Below, in pieces: positions 23,894-27,013 of a DNA stretch of 27,013 nucleotides. The position numbers and the translations under genes are program-made. The stretch is from JAJFTV01 sp964426355. Its GTDB lineage: Bacteria; Chloroflexota; Anaerolineae; Anaerolineales; Anaerolineaceae. The stretch is taken from positions 1-27,013 of the forward strand of contig CAYRRA010000031.1 in the NCBI GenBank assembly GCA_964426355.1. Direction: 5' to 3'. The notes under the pieces are model-generated. The model was not told the origin of the DNA. It saw only the letters and a list, made by a program, of their open reading frames with translations, and made no database searches. The first letter of the stretch is position 1, and the number at the start of each line of letters is the position of its first letter.

Positions 23894-24292
23894 ATGGATA
23901 ATATCAGCCCAATATTGCTACGTGATACATTGAACCTGATCCAGTTGGCGCGTGAAACCGCCAGAACGCATGGGATTCAAAGCCAGGCTGAAAAACTTGA
24001 GCCGGTCGTGGACGAATTACAGGCTTTAGTGAAAACGCAGGTAATTAGCGAACCCGTCAATACAACTCCAACGGGGATCCTGGCTCAACCCGATTTTGAG
24101 TTTCTTCTGAACACAACCCGGGAAGAAAAACTTGACTCAACTGGCGAAATACTTCAGCGGAACCGTATGGTCATGGCAATGTCGGAGGGGGGTATGAATG
24201 ATGTGGATATTGCTCGCCAATTTGGTATGTCTCGTGACGAGGTCCGAACGATTGTGAGCCTAAACCAACAGGGGAACTCCATTTGGAGGTAA
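23894..24292 (+). CDS. Small HTH-like protein after fliA (SwrB-position), unknown function
   Basis: This 132-residue soluble protein is mostly helical in the first 50 residues (SPILLRDTLNLIQLARETAR). A linker follows (about 52-88), then a C-terminal HTH-like segment, residues about 92-122, MVMAMSEGGMNDVDIARQFGMSR with DEVRTIVSL. The helix-turn-helix (DIARQFGMSRDEVRTI) resembles the short C-terminal repeat of SwrB/DUF6115-like proteins, which sit right after sigD in Bacillus; here there is no transmembrane helix. It begins after a 151-bp gap and ends 6 bases before flgF. It could be a regulator or a flagellar assembly factor; sequence alone does not decide. Confidence 0.75.
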   Translation: MDNISPILLRDTLNLIQLARETARTHGIQSQAEKLEPVVDELQALVKTQVISEPVNTTPTGILAQPDFEFLLNTTREEKLDSTGEILQRNRMVMAMSEGGMNDVDIARQFGMSRDEVRTIVSLNQQGNSIWR

Positions 24293-24298
24293 ACAGGA

Positions 24299-25090
24299 AT
24301 GATTAAAGGAATTTATGCCGCAGCATCAGCAATGATTGCAAACATGAATCGGCAGACCTTGTTGTCGCATAATATTGCTAACGTGGATACACCCGGTTAT
24401 AAAACAATCTCTAATAGCCTGGAGGATTGGATTGATACCGCTGTTGTTCCACAAATGATCAACAGCACCAGCAACTCGATTTTATCCACAAAGATTCCCT
24501 TTTTAAATTCAACAACATTGCGATATCTGGGCGATTTGGGTTTGGGTGTTGAAACATCACCTGAAGTAGTGGATTATCAGCAAGGTTCATTTCAGTCAAC
24601 CGGTGAAGCATTTGATCTTGCGATACAAGGTGATGGTATGTTTCATATAGAAACCGAAGCGGGTGAACGATATACTCGAGATGGACGGTTTTTACGTGAT
24701 TCTGCCGGCAATTTAGTTACTTCAGAGGGCTATTTTGTACTCGATGCTGGCGGACAGCGCATCAATCTCCCTGAGGGGGAGGTTTATATTGACCAGATAG
24801 GAAGAATTCAGGTAGGTGGTGAAGAAATTGCCCAAATCGGTTTGGTCGGGTTTGAAAACCTGGCTAAGGATGTTGTCAGAGAGCCATCAAATCTATTTGC
24901 GGCTGTTGGGGAACCGATTGATGCATCGGGAACAATACAGCAGGGGTATCTGGAAATGTCAAATGTCAATATTGCCGAGATGATGACCAAGATGATTTCA
25001 GTCAGCCGTTCTTATGAAGCAGCACAACGAATGGTTACGGTTCAGGACTCTCTTTTGGGGAGAGCGATTTCAGTACTGGGTAAGATGTAA
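24299..25090 (+). CDS. flgF: Flagellar basal-body rod protein FlgF (FlgF/FlgG family, first of pair)
   Basis: This 263-residue protein has the N-terminal rod motif MIKGIYAAASAM with LSHNIANVDTPGYK (residues 22-35), a middle region with DYQQGSFQSTGEAFDLAIQGDGMF and ERYTRDGRFLRDSAGNL, and the C-terminal axial motif GYLEMSNVNIAEMMTKMI followed by a helix with SRSYEAAQRM. It is exported through the type III gate and forms the proximal rod. FlgF and FlgG are paralogues and difficult to separate; I call the first FlgF by position. The SD is AGGTAAACAGG near 24287. It follows the HTH-like gene by 6 bases. Confidence 0.9.
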   Translation: MIKGIYAAASAMIANMNRQTLLSHNIANVDTPGYKTISNSLEDWIDTAVVPQMINSTSNSILSTKIPFLNSTTLRYLGDLGLGVETSPEVVDYQQGSFQSTGEAFDLAIQGDGMFHIETEAGERYTRDGRFLRDSAGNLVTSEGYFVLDAGGQRINLPEGEVYIDQIGRIQVGGEEIAQIGLVGFENLAKDVVREPSNLFAAVGEPIDASGTIQQGYLEMSNVNIAEMMTKMISVSRSYEAAQRMVTVQDSLLGRAISVLGKM

Positions 25091-25104
25091 GATTAGAGGC
25101 TCTA

Positions 25105-25896
25105 ATGGCGACTTCTTTTACGCAAATGTTTGAGATATCCAGAAGCGGCTTAATGCTCCGTATGATCGATCTGGACTCAGTTTCCCATAACCTGGCAAAT
25201 GTGAACACAACCGGGTATAAGAAAATCCGAACCAATTTTCAAGAATTACTAAACCAGGTTGTTGCAGGGACAAATACGCCAGCGAACTCGGGGCTGGCAA
25301 TTGATATCAGCGGAATGAATGGGCTTCAGCTTAATTCCTCGCAGATTATCCTTCGACAAGGCGATATCAAAAACACGGGAAGGGAGCTGGATATTGCCAT
25401 TCAAGGTGAAGGTTTCTTTGGTGTATACCTGCCGGATGGAACGGTTGCTTACTCGAGAGATGGTTGTTTTCAGGTGGATTCAAATAGCCAGTTAGTCAAC
25501 GGCAGTGGTCACCCGGTAGTTTGGAATGGAGCGATACCTGAAAACACCAACGAGGTAAAAATCGATGATCGCGGAAATGTTTATGCAATGGTGGATGGTG
25601 TTGATCAGGCAGTAGGGAATATTGGCTTGTTCCGATTTGGTAACCCAACCGGTGTGCAAAGCCTGGGTGATAATCTATTCCAGGCGACAGAGGCATCTGG
25701 TGAAGCTGTGGCAGGTGAGCCTTCCAGTGAAGGCTTCGGCTCGCTGGTGAGCCAGTCATTGGAAAATTCAAATGTAAATTTGTCGGAAGAAATCACGCGC
25801 ATGATTACATTGCAACGTGGCTTTGAGATGTCGATCAAAGCGCTGCAGCAATCGGATCAAATGTTGGGTCTGGCGATTCAGTTAAGACAAGGGTAA
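25105..25896 (+). CDS. flgG: Flagellar distal rod protein FlgG (FlgF/FlgG family, second of pair)
   Basis: This 263-residue protein has the motif VSHNLANVNTTGYKKIRTNF (about residues 27-46), a middle part with RQGDIKNTGRELDIAIQGEGFF and VAYSRDGCFQVDSNSQLV, and a C-terminus with SLENSNVNLSEEITRMITLQ followed by RGFEMSIKALQQSDQMLGLAIQ. It is a paralogue of the preceding gene, and together they resemble the FlhO/FlhP pair of Bacillus. Its TTGYK motif is closer to typical FlgG. It starts 14 bases after flgF. The TAA stop overlaps the -35 box of the promoter for flgM. Confidence 0.88.
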   Translation: MATSFTQMFEISRSGLMLRMIDLDSVSHNLANVNTTGYKKIRTNFQELLNQVVAGTNTPANSGLAIDISGMNGLQLNSSQIILRQGDIKNTGRELDIAIQGEGFFGVYLPDGTVAYSRDGCFQVDSNSQLVNGSGHPVVWNGAIPENTNEVKIDDRGNVYAMVDGVDQAVGNIGLFRFGNPTGVQSLGDNLFQATEASGEAVAGEPSSEGFGSLVSQSLENSNVNLSEEITRMITLQRGFEMSIKALQQSDQMLGLAIQLRQG

Positions 25897-25920
25897 AGTT
25901 TATTCTTTAATAACCGATAA
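25894..25920 (+). promoter_or_regulatory. Sigma-28 (FliA) promoter for flgM-flgN-flgK
   Basis: TAAAGTTT (25894-25901), eleven bases, then ACCGATAA (25913-25920). This is the enteric FliA consensus TAAAGTTT-N11-GCCGATAA with one mismatch in sixteen. The -35 box coincides with the TAA stop of flgG. The expected start of transcription is about 25927-25929, leaving about 30 bases of leader before the flgM ATG at 25957. Confidence 0.85.
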
Positions 25921-25956
25921 TCAAAGCAGCCAATCTATTTGTTGGAGGTATCCAAA

Positions 25957-26256
25957 ATGAAAATCGAGAATAATCTTCCCTCAATCAACCGAAGCGTCAC
26001 CGGTCAGGTTTCAAAACCTGGGAAGTCAGATGTGAAAAAGACGAGTCAGGATTCTCAATCCGCTTCTGATATTGATTCGACAACTTTTTCTGAGGAAGCG
26101 CAACTGTTTTCCAAAGCGATGATGAAGATCATCGATGTACCTGATACGCGCCAGGCAATAGTTCAAAACCTGAAAGCGCAAATTTTAGAAGGAAAATATC
26201 AAATTCATCACGAAAAATTGGCTGAAATTCTGGCTAAGACCGGTGTATTTGAATAA
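25957..26256 (+). CDS. flgM: Anti-sigma-28 factor FlgM
   Basis: This 99-residue protein has a flexible Ser/Lys-rich N-terminus and the FlgM sigma-binding helices at the C-terminus (about 58-96: FSKAMMKIIDVPDTRQAIVQNLKAQILEGKYQIHHEKLAEILAKTG, read in two helices). It binds FliA until exported through the completed hook. The start at ATG 25957 is chosen because GGAGGT lies 7 bases upstream; the in-frame TTG at 25939 lies on the upstream side of that ribosome site. It is transcribed from the FliA promoter just upstream, giving a classic self-limiting loop. Confidence 0.93.
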   Translation: MKIENNLPSINRSVTGQVSKPGKSDVKKTSQDSQSASDIDSTTFSEEAQLFSKAMMKIIDVPDTRQAIVQNLKAQILEGKYQIHHEKLAEILAKTGVFE

Positions 26257-26291
26257 AAAAATGGTAGTTTAACCTACCGGGAGTAGTTGAT

Positions 26292-26822
26292 ATGGAAAGA
26301 CGAGTGAGTACAACAAGCGAAAATGTTATTGAAGAATTGGAAGCCATTCTGGTAAAGATATTTCGTTTGTTCCAATCGCTTCTTTCCCTGGTGAAAGACG
26401 AGCGTCAATTCCTTGTTGAAAATGATGCTGAAGCTGTGGAAGATATTTCCGGGAAAAAACAGGAAATCTTATTTACATTGGAACTCATGGAACAAGAGCG
26501 TCAATCGAAAGCAAAAGAATTGGGGCAGATTTTTGGTATTGAAGACAATATTGGCTTATTTGGCGAATTGCTGAAGAAAATCAGTCACGCTGGGGTGGAG
26601 CGCCTGCGACATCTTCAGCAGGGGATTCTGTCACTGCAAAAAGAAATCAGGGAAATTAACAGCGGAAATTACGCGTTGGCTAACCTGAACTTGCAAAAAA
26701 TCCAGGCTGTGCAAAGCTATCTGTTGAATACACTACAACCGCCATCCTCTTTTTACGGTCCTGATTCCAAGCGGATTGATCATTCTGAACCATCCGCATG
26801 GCAAATGGACCAGAATGTGTGA
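26292..26822 (+). CDS. flgN: Flagellar export chaperone FlgN
   Basis: This 176-residue all-helical protein has the FlgN features: a long amphipathic N-terminal helix (ENVIEELEAILVKIFRLFQSL), heptad-like segments about residues 15-60 and 95-145, and the segment GNYALANLNLQKIQAVQSYL, typically followed by a short tail. It binds the C-terminal tails of FlgK and FlgL and delivers them to FlhA. The order flgM-flgN-flgK matches Bacillus and Clostridia. It lies 35 bases after flgM; a 5-bp hairpin GGTAG-CTACC (26263-26278) sits between them. FlgN sequences diverge strongly, so context carries weight. Confidence 0.85.
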   Translation: MERRVSTTSENVIEELEAILVKIFRLFQSLLSLVKDERQFLVENDAEAVEDISGKKQEILFTLELMEQERQSKAKELGQIFGIEDNIGLFGELLKKISHAGVERLRHLQQGILSLQKEIREINSGNYALANLNLQKIQAVQSYLLNTLQPPSSFYGPDSKRIDHSEPSAWQMDQNV

Positions 26823-26834
26823 ACTGGAGTATTT

Positions 26835-27013
26835 ATGTCAACCTTTTCAAATGTTCACCTGGCATTACAAGCTTTGCTGACCCATCAGCAAGCTTTAACT
26901 GTTACTGAGCATAATGTAGCAAATGCCGCAACGCCTGGTTATCATCGTCAGGAAGCGATACTGCGTGCAGGTCCGGTGCAGGGTGCACCCGGCTTACAGG
27001 GCACCATCTACGG
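26835..27013 (+). CDS. flgK: Flagellar hook-filament junction protein FlgK, partial at right edge
   Basis: The visible 59 codons start MSTFSNVHLALQALLTHQQA and contain the axial-protein motif HNVANAATPGYHRQE, which matches FlgK/HAP1 rather than FlgB/C/F/G because of the ALQALLTHQQALTVTEHN spacing. The context after flgN supports it. CTGGAG lies about 6 bases before ATG 26835, which is 12 bases after the flgN stop. The remainder lies outside the window. Confidence 0.85.
   Translation, partial: MSTFSNVHLALQALLTHQQALTVTEHNVANAATPGYHRQEAILRAGPVQGAPGLQGTIY

Noticed and set aside
25939..25956. Alternative FlgM start at TTG 25939
   Set aside because: It lies upstream of the GGAGGT site, which is correctly spaced for ATG 25957.

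Overview
The window carries about 17 kb of an uninterrupted flagellar gene cluster (about 10.2 kb to the right edge), preceded by about 10 kb of mixed chromosomal genes. I infer a flagellated member of the Chloroflexota (Anaerolineae-like) or another deep-branching, probably monoderm lineage. This rests on moderate GC, the clostridial/Bacillus-like order flbD-motA-motB-fliL-fliM-fliN-fliO-fliP-fliQ-fliR-flhB-flhA-flhF-(x)-fliA, and the absence of visible P- and L-ring genes. The phylum assignment is low-confidence; the cluster identity is certain.

Left part (1-7.1 kb): a UvrA paralogue of the type lacking the UvrB-binding domain (minus strand, cut by the left edge); a YhhQ-family queuosine-precursor transporter; a radical SAM enzyme of unknown substrate (minus); a YihY/BrkB-family membrane protein; a cytoplasmic-looking C39-like cysteine peptidase with a Met-rich N-terminus; and a XerC/D-like tyrosine recombinase (minus).

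Middle (7.2-10.15 kb): a two-component pair, an OmpR/PhoB-type response regulator followed by a soluble GAF-PAS histidine kinase. It lies directly upstream of the flagellar cluster and may control it (inference).

Flagellar cluster (10.25 kb to the end): stator genes (motA, motB) with flbD and fliL; switch (fliM, fliN); export gate (fliO, fliP, fliQ, fliR, flhB, flhA); placement GTPase flhF; sigma-28 (fliA); rod genes (flgF, flgG); anti-sigma flgM; chaperone flgN; and the start of flgK. Several non-standard genes are embedded: an HDOD protein and a stand-alone receiver domain between fliQ and fliR, a two-helix membrane protein where flhG often sits, and a small HTH-like protein after fliA where Bacillus has swrB. 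A textbook sigma-28 promoter (TAAAGTTT-N11-ACCGATAA) overlaps the end of flgG and points at flgM-flgN-flgK. The leader of the main operon has a consensus sigma-28 -10 box flanked by a perfect 10-bp inverted repeat. Not seen in the window: flgE, flgB, flgC, fliE-fliK, flhG, flagellin and the che genes, so the flagellum must be completed from elsewhere.

No stretch longer than 300 bases lacks a gene. No tRNA, rRNA, CRISPR array or insertion sequence was seen.
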